Assembly: GCF_900496995.4 (NCBI RefSeq)
Contig: NC_044027.1
Coordinates: 9,944,743-10,008,742, forward strand
DNA length: 64,000 nucleotides
Direction of reading: 5' to 3'
From: Aquila chrysaetos chrysaetos
Taxonomy: Eukaryota; Chordata; Aves; Accipitriformes; Accipitridae
The first letter of the stretch is position 1, and the number at the start of each line of letters is the position of its first letter. The notes beneath the pieces were generated by a model. It made no database searches, was not told the origin of the DNA, and saw only the letters and a program-made list of their open reading frames with translations. Shown piece after piece: positions 51,962 through 61,470 of the stretch. Position numbers and translations under genes: made by a program.

Positions 51962-53726
51962 CCTCCCCTGCTTCGAGTCCCGCTGGCGCTGCCCACCCCC
52001 AGGCGCCACGGTTCACCTGCCTACTGCAAAGTCTGGTACAGCACAAGGCGTCTTTTTAGCTCTCTGGCTGCTTGGTGGGGTAAATGGCACATCCCAGCCT
52101 GGGCTTTTTAAGTCTCTTTCTAGGAGTGGGGAGAAAACAAAAAGGGCAGCCAGAGCAGCTTGCGTGTGTGTGTGTAGGAGAGGTCTGGGAAACTGAACCG
52201 TCTCCTTCTGCTGCACTGAGTGCTGGAGAACCAGTTTTGCCCCAGGGATGCCCTCTGCAGCAGCCTGTGTTTAAAGTACTGTAGTCAACACTAACTGCTT
52301 TACTATCAAAGCACCTGCGATGCCTTATCTGAAATGCTCCTGACTTGGCATGTCTCCACTGTAGGTGAAGGCTGGGCTGTGTGGACTTTTTCTTCTCTTT
52401 TAGGGGCCATGTGCTCTCCAGAAATGGTTTTGACAGCCCTTCCTCCTTGTCCTCATAGGTCCTAAGGGTAGCTGAAACAGGAGGTTTCTTGGAGTAAGCA
52501 GGTTTGGAAGGTCAGGGACTCTTAAAAAGCCAAAAGCACAAGCCCTTGCTATACTTGTGTTGTGGGGTGAGTGACCGGCAGCCTTTGGTCCTCTCGCAGT
52601 GGGCTGCACCACTGCCTGCATGCAGCGAGAGGAGAGCAGGCTCTGGCAGCAGGGAGCTTGCTGGGGCACTTGCTCATAACCCAAGAGGCCCTGGTGAGCT
52701 GTGGAGGGAGAGCCCGGTGTTACCATGGGGTGCCCATCAGCCAGCTTCTGGCCTTTTTCAGCAAGGGTGACTCTTCTCTGAAAAGCCCTGTAGGAGAGAG
52801 TCCATCCTTGCTTGCTGCTAGACTGCAGCACCCAGGACGAACAGCGCTAGTGAGTCTGCAAGTGGGGGGGACCAGATCCCCCGTGTCCCATCTCCCACCC
52901 CTGCAGGGTGCTCTCTCCATCTCAGCTGCCACTGCCTTCGGCAGGCGAGAATTACATGACAATCAAGTTACAAAAGTCTGTCCGATGCTACCTCTGAGTC
53001 TGCCCAAGGACCCTGTCCATGGAAGCCCTTCCTTCTGGGATGACACTCCCTCGAGGCTCAGCCTGGGGTCTCTCGCAGGAGCAGTCAACGCTGCCAAGCC
53101 AGTGCGCGAGGGTGCTTGGCCTGGGGACTGTTCTCTCTGTGAGCTGGTACTGGTTTACCGCTTGTCTCCTGAGCCGCCTCTCGAGCCACAGCAGGATGTG
53201 AAAATGAGTGAGTGGGAACACAAAGTGCTACACCTCATTTGCAGCCTCCGCTGGACCTGGCAGGTCGGGGGAAGAAGCTGGTGGATGTAAAACAACACTT
53301 TTCTTTTGTGCTTTTCCCCCCCACTTGTTTAGCTTTTTTAGTATTGACTGCCCAAGCTGAGGAAACCACAAACCAGATACTTAAGAGCCGCTGGCATCCA
53401 GCCATGGCTGAAACTATGGACTGCAGAACTTTGGCACCTCTGAGAATTGGTCTCCATGCTGCCTCACGCTGGGCAGGCAATATTTAACAAACCTGTTAGG
53501 AGCACTACAGCCTCTGCCTCCTCATTTTAGCCTGCCTCTGCACACCCCTGGCAGGCAGCTAGGGACACACCCTGCTTTGCACTCTTTCTTTGCAAATGCT
53601 TTTTATCTTATTTTATTTTTTTTTAAGTGTTGAACTGCTTTAAGTATAGTGTAGAGAAGGTGCCGTTCTGAGCAGTGCTGGCACAACATGCACCAATGTT
53701 GATAGGATGATTGTCATTGTTCCTGA

Positions 53727-53752
53727 ATATATATATATATATATATATATAT
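53727..53752. repeat. (AT)13 microsatellite in ARRDC1 3'UTR
   Basis: Twenty-six bases of perfect AT alternation about 60 bases before the poly(A) signal. Self-complementary in RNA. Confidence 0.95.
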
Positions 53753-53811
53753 GAGATGAAGTTTTGTTTTTAATGATTGAATTCAGAAATACAAATTTTA
53801 ATGCTGTATTT

Positions 53812-53817
53812 AATAAA
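53812..53817 (+). terminator. ARRDC1: ARRDC1 polyadenylation signal AATAAA
   Basis: Canonical AATAAA in an AT-rich context, followed 15-25 bases later by TGCTGTGCTTTTTT, a good GU/U-rich downstream element. It is the most likely main mRNA end. Confidence 0.8.
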
Positions 53818-53835
53818 TTATTCTAAGAGAAATGC

Positions 53836-56800
53836 TGTGCTTTTTTATCCATTTCTGATGCTTACCCATGTGCCTGTTCATGCCAAATCCAGGAATGCAC
53901 CTTGCTGACTTCTTACAAAATGAAGCAAGTTTTTTGCTCTCACCAGGAAGGCTGGTGACTTCTGCCAAGGCAGCTCGGGGGCAACAAGCATGGTGCAGCC
54001 TGACTGTGATGCTGGGCTCATAGTTCCAGATGGTTGGAGGGAGTTTGGCACTATGTGGGCTCAGCTCTGGAGAGAGCAGCCACTGCACTGCTGCTTCCCC
54101 GGCCCTGGGTCCCGAAGCCATGGTTTGTCCAAGTGGCCCATGGGTGTTGGGCAGTGCTCTCTGGTGTCTCACTGGAGAGGTGGGCTGGTGGGGAGGAAGG
54201 GGAGAGTGGAATCTCCCTTCAGGAGAACAGAGATGGAACAGCCAAGGTCTGGCTGGAAGGGCTGGAGACCACCAGCCCATGCCCTCTCCTAAAGAGCCAT
54301 TTGGAATAAACTTACTAAAAATGGAAGAAGGTTCCTCCCCACACCCACAGTTTGGTGATACCATGTCTGAAGCATATAGGTGTTGCCTAAATGTTGTCAT
54401 TGTGAGTAGCCTTAGGTGTGATCTGTGTCTCAGACACGAGGATCCTTCTTCACCCTCTGCTCAACTTATGCTTCTATCCAGCTTTTATTATTCAAGACTC
54501 TCTCCCTTGCCTGGTGGTCTGTGCCTGCCATGAAAAGTATCCTTGATATGCAGGGGGTCAAAGGCAGGTGCTTGTTTGTTCATAACAGTATGTCTCTTCC
54601 CCAGTGCTCTTCCTCCCAGTTAGTTGAACCTGCTTTGCCTAGCTCAGCCCGTAGCTCCTGTGGCCTTCCTTGCTGTTGGCAGTACCTATCCCTTCTTTCA
54701 GCCCTCAACCCAAATCCCTTTCACACCTCTGGAAAAATTCCTATGAGCTGTCAGTCCTTCTGGAAGTGCTGGGTTGGGCTACAGGCTCCTGATCCAGCCG
54801 GGGTGTGGGAGAGGCAGCCTGGGCTGGGACTGGATTCCCGGTTCCTTGTTCTCCATCCCTGAAGCTGAGCTGCTGGTGATGTGTCCAGCTCATGTTCCTT
54901 GGCTGGAAAACTGGAATGCTGTTTGGTTACTGTGGCCAGAGCCCCTGGGATGCCCTTCTATACCCCCAGCCAGCATCTGTCCTCCTCGTTTAACCTTTAC
55001 AGCTGGGAATGCACTGTTCATGGTGGAGGCTGTGGAGAGGAGAGGCCAGCTGTATCTCTCACAGTTCCTGTGTTGTGCCCTGTGTCTCTGCAAGTGCTCC
55101 TGTGCACCTGAGCTTGCTCTCCCAGATTGTATTTGCTAGAGACCGGTCGTTCACCTCTTGCTGTACATGGTGTCCCCTTTGCAAAGCAAGGAGCAAATGG
55201 GCACATTCTTCTTCACTGGTGAGGAGTGTCCATCTCCGCTGGCTGCTGTGGAGGGAGCAGGAAGGAGCTGGAGCTAGACCTCATGGTGGTCCTTGTTCTT
55301 TTGGATGCTAGGGCTGGGCACACACAGGTCCTGCAGAGAGAGGCCTCGCTCAGACCTGTGAGGCAGCTCTGGCCAGGATGCAGCAGGGCATCACCCTAAG
55401 TTTGTCTCTGAGCAACCTCGCTGTTGTGCAAGCAGACAGAAATAACTGGCAAAGCACTGTGGTTTTCAACCTTCCTGCCCGGCTTTGCCTGTTCCCCAGC
55501 GCTGCGGCAGGGAATCGAAGCCTGACACAAAGAGCCTTGTTCATGATTCACAGACCCCTTTGAAACGGTCCAGGACTGCAGGATGGAGGAGTTAGTCCAG
55601 CTCTTCTTAAACCTACCCGCAGCTGTAGCCTCAGGGTGCTATAGCAGCAAGGTCCTCAGGGTATACGAGTACTTTGGATGAGCACGATGGGGCTAAAACC
55701 AATGTTTGGGTCTGAGTATGGTCCCCTCTGGAGAGGGCGAGTGGACAATCCCTCTCCTCTGCCTCGCTGCTGTCTCTTCTCTGCAGCAGCCTCTCTGGCT
55801 TCAACCTCTTTCAACAGCTCCTGTAGGCGCCAGGTTATCCCTCTCTCCTCTTTCTGAACTCTGGAATAAAGAGGAAAAAAGCCCATTTTTTTTTTTCCAA
55901 ACCCAGCTCTGGGTAAAAAACTTCAGTGCACAGGGCTCAAATTTTTTACGCAATTGGTTTTGGTTTTGTTTAAAATGGGGAGGGGAAGTGATGGAGCGTG
56001 AGTGAAGCTTGTGAACTAATTGTTTCCAAACTCAGCATTCAATGGAAAATACCAAAATTATCTTCCGTCGTTTTTTTTCCCTGCTGCTGCTTTTTTGTCC
56101 TTCATGGCTTTGTCCTTGTCCCGCTCTCCACATGTGCCACCTCCGTATTTTTGGCTTTTTCAGTGTTGTTTGTGTCCTACTAAACTCTGGTTTGGCACCT
56201 GTTGTCCCGCTGCCTGCAGGAGATGGGGAAAGAGAAGATGGGGGATGCAAAGGCTCTTCTTTTTGTTGGATGGTGATTCTTTTTTAGTTTTCCACTGAAC
56301 TTCCAGTAGTTTTGTAAAAGTTAAGTATTTTCTCCTAGGAAGCTTTCCTGTTGAGCCAGCACAAGAGAGGAGATAAAGGGTGTTCTGGGGTCCATTGGGT
56401 TTTTAATGCTGTATTTTAAAATATTTCCAACTATCTGCAACAGGAATGTCCCATCCTTCCTCCCCAAGAGAGGCTGGTGGGGTAAAGCCCTCAAAACTTG
56501 TGCCCTTTCTTGTACCAATACTCGTGGCTGTAATTCTTTATTCCTGTGGTTCTCTTTACAGATTTTGGGGTTTTATACGACAACATTTGTGATGGCTCTG
56601 TACAACCTAAGACTTCTGTGCAATTTATTACTGGATTTTAAAATGTAAACTATCAGTTTTACATGTTTACCGTGGCTTCTGGGGAGTATTTTTGTCCTGG
56701 GTTTTAAACCACCAAATGTAAAGAACTGAAAAACGTAAATAAAGATCTCCTTTTTTAAGGTCACGTGTGCTTTTGCTCGGGGTAAATGTGTGATGAGCGC

Positions 56801-57100
56801 CGTCTGCGCGCCGAGACCTGCTGGGACGGCCTGGCAGAGCCAGCGAGAAGTGGTTCCTGGCTTTCAGAGGAGGCATCCGCGTCTACAGCTGAAGCTCAAA
56901 AGCCGATTTCTAGCTTTTGCACGCTAAAGCAAAGCCACGTCTCCTCCAACGTAGTGGGGGCACCGTTGGGGTGGGAAAACACAGGCGGGGTGATCTAAAC
57001 TGTCCCTTGCTCCCACGATGGAGAAAGGTCCAGCTGGAAGCACTCGGACTCCCAGCCGGAGGAAGCACTGGGCCGGTGGGGTTGTTCTCTTCCTGCCGGC
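53836..57100. other. ARRDC1-EHMT1 intergenic region, first part, with an unassigned poly(A) site
   Basis: No coding exon recognised. Weak AATAAA motifs occur at 54305-54310 and 55864-55869, and a strong one at 56738-56743. The last 300 bases before it are AT-rich and resemble a real 3'UTR end. The stretch may be a longer ARRDC1 3'UTR or the end of an unrecognised + strand non-coding transcript. Confidence 0.45.
56738..56743 (+). terminator. Unassigned polyadenylation signal AATAAA
   Basis: AATAAA followed by GATCTCC and T-rich sequence, then TCACGTGTGCTTTTGCTC, a good GU-rich downstream element within 25-35 bases. It is 2.9 kb beyond the first ARRDC1 signal and just before base composition switches to GC-rich. 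Confidence 0.5.
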
Positions 57101-57189
57101 AGGAATCCCAGGATGTGGAGGTCCGTCCCTGCTCGCCCCGCTCGGTGCGGGAGAGGGCGATGTCAGCCCGGCTGGAGGGCCGAGCCGCA

Positions 57190-57235
<46 letters not shown>

Positions 57236-58164
57236 CCATGGCCAAGCTGTTTGCTGGCCCCACGCTGCCTGGGGCTGAGCCCCTGCCCCGGGCTCCGCGG
57301 CTCCTCTCTGGGGCTCGCAGCAGCTGCTTCAGGAAAATGGGGAGTTCGTGGCGAAACAGAGCTCGTCCTCGCCCCTCTCGCGTTAATTAGCACGTGAGGC
57401 TACACCGGTGGAGCTGCAGGGTTTGAGGTGGGACGAGAGCCGTGGCAGGCGACCATGGGCTGCGAGGGCTCTACGGGTTCCCGGTTATTCCTGCTTCTTG
57501 CGGGAGCCTCTGCCCTTCCTGATGGCCCAGGGAGGTTTGTCCCAGTGGCTGCAGCGTCCCCGGCTCCAGCTGGGAAAGACGGAGCCCCAGCAAATGGAAG
57601 GGGAGAAGTGCCACCAGACCCACGGGCCTGATCGGCCGTCCTGCCCTACCGCCCTCCCCCTCGCCCCCGTCCCGAAGGCGCGAGGGCCCCTGCGGGTGCT
57701 GGGACCTGGGTGCATGGTGGTTTGTAGGAGCAGGGATGAAGGCGGGCGATTCCCTCCTTCCCGTCCTCCCACGTCAAGTTGAGCATCCCCAGTGCAGGAT
57801 GGTGGTGATGCTCCAGGGCGACGCTGGCCCTCGCTGGAGCCGAGGCTTTCCTGACGCGCCGTTTCGAGGTGCTGGGGGTTTTAGTTTGTGCGGGGAACGG
57901 TCGCTCCGTCCTGGGGGGGGAGCGAAGGGGGAAGGACGCCCGTCGCTGCCAGCACCATCCTCAGCTGGCTCAGCTCCTTCGCCTGCCTGAGGCAGGGAGC
58001 CGTGGGACCCCCGGGGGTCCCCACGCAGCGGCAGGCACCGGAGGGGCCACGGTGGGGGCTCCGCGGGGATGCTGCCTTGGCCCTGCCGGAGCTGCCACTG
58101 CAGAGTGGGGTTCTCTGGGGGCTTAATTAATTAGCTGCTGCTAAACTGGGGTAGGCGCTGCTCT
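57100..58164. other. GC-rich intergenic stretch, no recognised gene
   Basis: GC-rich with several short open frames on both strands, none recognisable. It contains the hexanucleotide repeat and connects to a denser CpG island after 58165. Possible 5' end of an unannotated non-coding transcript or an upstream regulatory region of EHMT1. Confidence 0.4.
57193..57234. repeat. (GGAGCC)7 hexanucleotide repeat
   Basis: Seven perfect GGAGCC units, preceded by an imperfect one, in GC-rich DNA. They run directly into GCCGCCATGG at 57235-57241, a near-ideal Kozak start. The frame from that ATG (57238) is open for 50 codons to the TAA stop at 57388-57390, with no recognisable protein similarity. Confidence 0.9.
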
Positions 58165-58690
58165 GATGGGATGAAGCAGGCCGGGGGGCGAGGTGGTGGC
58201 CGGGCAGGGCCTCCCCCGGCGGCGGCGGGTCCCGCCTCAGGCCCGGGGACTCTTATTTTGACCGCGGCGCGGCCGGGCGGGGGCACCAGCCGCCGCCGCC
58301 GCCGCCGGGCCGCGCTCTGGGGCCGCCGGGAGGCCGCGGGGGCCGGCGGGCCCTTCCCCGCCCGAGGGCGGCAGCGCCCGGCTGCCGGCGGGCCGCGGGC
58401 CGGCCTCGCTGTGTCCCGCAGCGCCCGGGGGAGCGGGGCCGCCGGCTTTCGCCTCTCGCTGTGTTTTGGGGCCTCGCCTGAGGGGTCTTCACCCGCCCCC
58501 CCCCCAACCCCTCCTCCACACCCCGAGGCTGGTGGTTTGCCGCGGGGGAGGCTCTGCAGGAGCAGGAGCGGGGATCGGCCCCGGGCTGGGGCTCGGGGCT
58601 GTCAGCCCGGCGGGGCGGCCGAGGGCCAGGGCTCGACGGAGGAGTTAGGGCAGCGCGTGGCCCGTGCTGGGCTCCCCGGTGCGGGTCTGG
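58165..58690. promoter_or_regulatory. Separate CpG island upstream of EHMT1
   Basis: Extreme GC and CpG density, including a CCGCCG run near 58290-58310, ending in a C-rich tract near 58495-58506. It is separated from the EHMT1 promoter island by over 1 kb of ordinary composition. No credible CDS: a long + strand open frame crosses it, but its product is Gly/Arg/Ala/Pro noise. Likely a promoter or distal regulatory island. Direction unknown. Confidence 0.5.
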
Positions 58691-59799
58691 CAGCGCCGAG
58701 GTCGCTTCGTTGTCAGAACTGGGGCCAAATCCTGAGTCACGCGGGTTCGTGCGGGCACCGGCGCGCTCTGCCATCCCACATCCTCCTGGTTTCAATAAGT
58801 GCATCTTTTGATGCAGCGATGGCCTTCCGCCCCGCGGGTGCTAATGGAGCAGCACCCGTGCAGCAAAGGTGTCGGGACGGGGGCGGTGGTAACCCCAGAT
58901 GTGACCCCGGCAGCGGGCCAGGGTTTCTGGAGAAAGTCTCCAGAAGCAGATGGTGCCCAGGGCCCCTCACGGCCGCTGCCCGCACGACTTGGGGTGCTGG
59001 AGGGCGAGAGTCTCACCGCAAAGCAAATGAAACCTCGCAGCCGTCTGCCCTCCGTGTTGGCGTGGGGCTGCAGGCCAAGGGAGGGAGCGTCGTTCCTACT
59101 GATAATACATGTGTAAATTGACGTCGGGGCGCTCGAAAGTTCCCCTTTCCCTCCAAGAAACAAGCGCTCCCCTGCCCGGGGAGGCGGGTACAGCGGCATC
59201 TGCCTGTTCCTGCGTCTCCCCGGTGCTGGTGTGATTTCCCTGGGAGGCAGCCGAAGCAGCTGTGGGGCTAAGGAGCCCTTGGAGGTGTTTATCTCCCCCC
59301 TTGCGGTATCTTCTGCTTTACCGAAGAGCTGTAAAAGAGCTAATTGTTTTGGAATCATGGATTTAGGGGCCTGGGCATTAGGAGGGGCCCTGTGGGATTT
59401 GGGAAGGTGAAAGCAGCTATTGTGGGTGCTAGGAGTGTGGGAAAGGGAGTGAAGTGGCTGGAAATGACCCCCCAACCCCCCCCCACGGGACCCTCTGGGG
59501 CAGGACTGGGGAGAGCGGCTTCCTCCTCCCTGGCACGTCCATCCCCGTCTTTAGCTAAGACGGACTCCTGAGAGCTTGCACGCATCAAAATAACACAAAA
59601 GTGGGAGAAGTTCCACCAGGAGGTGCTTTTCAAAGGGTAGTTTTTTGGCAGGAGGATGGAGGGACTCCTACTCTTGCTGGGATCTTCCTGCACGGGTTTT
59701 GTTTCGGATTTGGGGCAAGCGCTGCCGCTGGGCACTGTCACGGCGGGGTTCTCCTGACGCTTCGGGCAACTCGTCATCTCTCCGTTAGGAACGGCTGTG
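58691..59799. other. Intergenic spacer, no recognised gene
   Basis: Moderate GC sequence between two CpG islands. I see no coding exon, repeat or RNA gene in it. Confidence 0.5.
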
Positions 59800-60237
59800 C
59801 TCTTGCCCCCCAGCAGCGCCGGACGGGGGGGGGGGGGGGGGCGAGCTGCGGCCGCGGGTGGGGGATAAAACCCGCGGTGCGAGGGGCCAAAGCCACCGTC
59901 TCGGGAGCTCTCGGTGCCAACAGTGAAGCGTCCGTGGTTTGGGGGGGCCGGCGAGGCCGTGCGTGGGGAGCGAGGGGCCCTGTCCCCACGGCTGCGCTGT
60001 CCCCGTCTCACCCCATCCTCAGCCCACCCCCAGCCCCGCTCCAGCCGTACGGCAGCCGCCCGACGGGCGCCGCCATGACGCCGCACGGGCAGAGGAGCCC
60101 CGCGGGGGCCGCCATGCTGCCGCGCGCATGCGCGGTGGCCGGCGGAGCGTCTCCATTGAGAAGAATGAGGGGAAAGGGGCGGAGCCAAGGCGTGAGGAGC
60201 CGCCGAGGGGGCGGGGCTACGCTCCGGGGCTCCGGCC
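59800..60237 (+). promoter_or_regulatory. EHMT1: EHMT1 CpG-island promoter and 5'UTR
   Basis: High-CpG, TATA-less sequence before the EHMT1 start codon. It holds a run of 17 G at 59825-59841, an NRF1-type palindrome at 60123-60134, GGGCGG boxes near 60175 and 60210, and CCGCCATG boxes (YY1-like) at 60071-60077 and 60110-60116. The transcription start is not defined by sequence. Confidence 0.7.
60123..60134. promoter_or_regulatory. NRF1-type site
   Basis: CGCGCATGCGCG fits the NRF1 consensus YGCGCAYGCGCR exactly. It lies about 105 bases before the EHMT1 ATG, a typical place for this factor in CpG-island promoters. Confidence 0.65.
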
Positions 60238-60258
60238 ATGGCCACAGTGGATGCCGAG
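60238..60258 (+). CDS. EHMT1: EHMT1 (GLP) coding exon 1 (residues 1-7)
   Basis: The ATG in strong Kozak context (CCGGCCATGG) opens seven codons, MATVDAE, then a perfect donor GTGAGT in phase 0. Human EHMT1 begins MAAADAE and, from memory, also splices after these codons. The position immediately downstream of ARRDC1 on the same strand matches human 9q34.3. EHMT1 is a nuclear lysine methyltransferase that, with EHMT2/G9a, mono- and dimethylates histone H3 lysine 9. Its ankyrin repeats and SET domain lie in exons beyond the window. Short identity alone would be weak evidence; synteny, the CpG-island promoter and the exact splice position carry the call. Confidence 0.85.
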
Positions 60259-60479
60259 GTGAGTGAGAGCGGCGGCGTCCATCTACCCGGGCGGGGGGAA
60301 GGAAGATGGGGGAGCGTGGAGTGGTATCGCCCAGGGCCAGGCGGGTTCTGTCGGAGGCCGGGAGGGGGGCCGTGCCCCCGCCGCCCCATGGTTCAGTCCA
60401 ACTCCTCTGAGGGGAAGAATGTGGGAGCTGCTGCCATTGTGTGTAGGGGGGCCCGGGACTCTGTATAAGTAACACCCCT

Positions 60480-61470
60480 CCGCGGTGAGTCAGTGGTATG
60501 GGCCATACAGGTTCCGGGGTTCCCCCCCAATGGGAGCGAGTGCGTCTGGCGGAGGCGGGGGCGGAGGGGGGGGGGGGGGTTGGAGCGGCGAGGGCGCCAT
60601 CCATGTTCCGGGGCCGCCCCATGCGGCGGCGGCGCCGGGCGGCGCTGGCGCGGCTCCATCCAGAGTCCAGGGCCGGCGGGGCGCGGCGGCGGCCGGGCCG
60701 CCGCTATGAGCCATGCAGGGTCCCGGGCGGCGGGCGCGCGCGCGCCCGCGCGGGGGCAGGCATGAGGCATGCAGGGCCCCGGGCCCGCGCGGCGGCGGGG
60801 CGGGCCCCGGCCCCGGCCCGGCCCCCGGCCCCCGGCCCGCCCCCGGCAGCCCGGCCCCGCGCGCGCGGCGGGAGGAGCCTGCCGGCCCGGCCCCGCCGCC
60901 CGCCGGAGGGGCGGCCGGACCCCCCCCCCCCCCCCCCCCCCCGCCGCGCCGGGCGGGAAGGGGAAGCGCGCCGTCAGGCGGGCTGTAGTGCCTCCGGCCG
61001 CCTCCCGGGGGGGCGGCCGCGGCCTCCGGCTTTCTAGGAACCGGGGCCCGGGAGGGCTGCGGAGCTGCCTTCGGAGAGGAGGACCCGGAGTTTTTCCTCA
61101 GAAAACTCTCCGAGTTTCCTCAGAGGCCGAGCGGCGCGGCCCGGCCCGGCGCGGCGGCTCAGCTCCCCGTTGCGGAGCCCGGGCCGGCTCTCCCCCTCGG
61201 GGCGGCGCGCCGAAGCAGGCCCAGAACCGCCCCTGGCCGTCAGCCGGGCGGAAAAAGCCTCCCTCCCCCGGCTGTCGGAGGGCGAGAGGGGAAGGGAGGG
61301 CCGCGACGTGCCCGGGGGGCGCAGCGGCCTCCTTGCGGTTCGACGGCCGGCCAGCCCGGGCTGCCGCGGTGCCGGCCTCCGCAGGGCTGTGACCGCCGTT
61401 ACCGGTGCGGGGCTTTGAAACGCCCTGAGCGCGAGGCTCGAGGAGATACCGGAATCGCATCCAAAAATCC
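60480..61470. promoter_or_regulatory. EHMT1: Dense CpG island in EHMT1 intron 1
   Basis: About 1 kb of near-continuous G+C with very frequent CpG. It contains a G14 run at 60566-60579 inside a G-quadruplex-prone stretch, alternating GCGCGC near 60735-60750, and a C23 run at 60920-60942. Probably the downstream half of the EHMT1 promoter island. It could host an alternative first exon, but no supported start or splice donor was singled out. Confidence 0.65.
60920..60942. repeat. C23 homopolymer
   Basis: Twenty-three consecutive C residues in the intronic CpG island. On the opposite strand this is a G-tract that can form quadruplex structure. Homopolymer length is also error-prone in sequencing. 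Confidence 0.85.

Larger units (their letters stand above)
51962..53835 (+). other. ARRDC1: ARRDC1 3'UTR
   Basis: About 1.9 kb of non-coding sequence from the TAG stop to a canonical poly(A) signal. It becomes AT-rich at the end and holds a short GT repeat near 52163-52176 and an (AT)13 tract. Confidence 0.8.

Noticed and set aside
58171-59121. 316-codon + strand open frame over the upstream CpG island
   Set aside because: GC-rich DNA lacks stop codons, and the product is low-complexity Gly/Arg/Ala/Pro. It has no homology that I recognise.
59355-60389. 344-codon minus strand open frame antisense to the EHMT1 promoter
   Set aside because: Explained by CpG-island composition. It runs through the promoter and first exon and has no recognisable domain.
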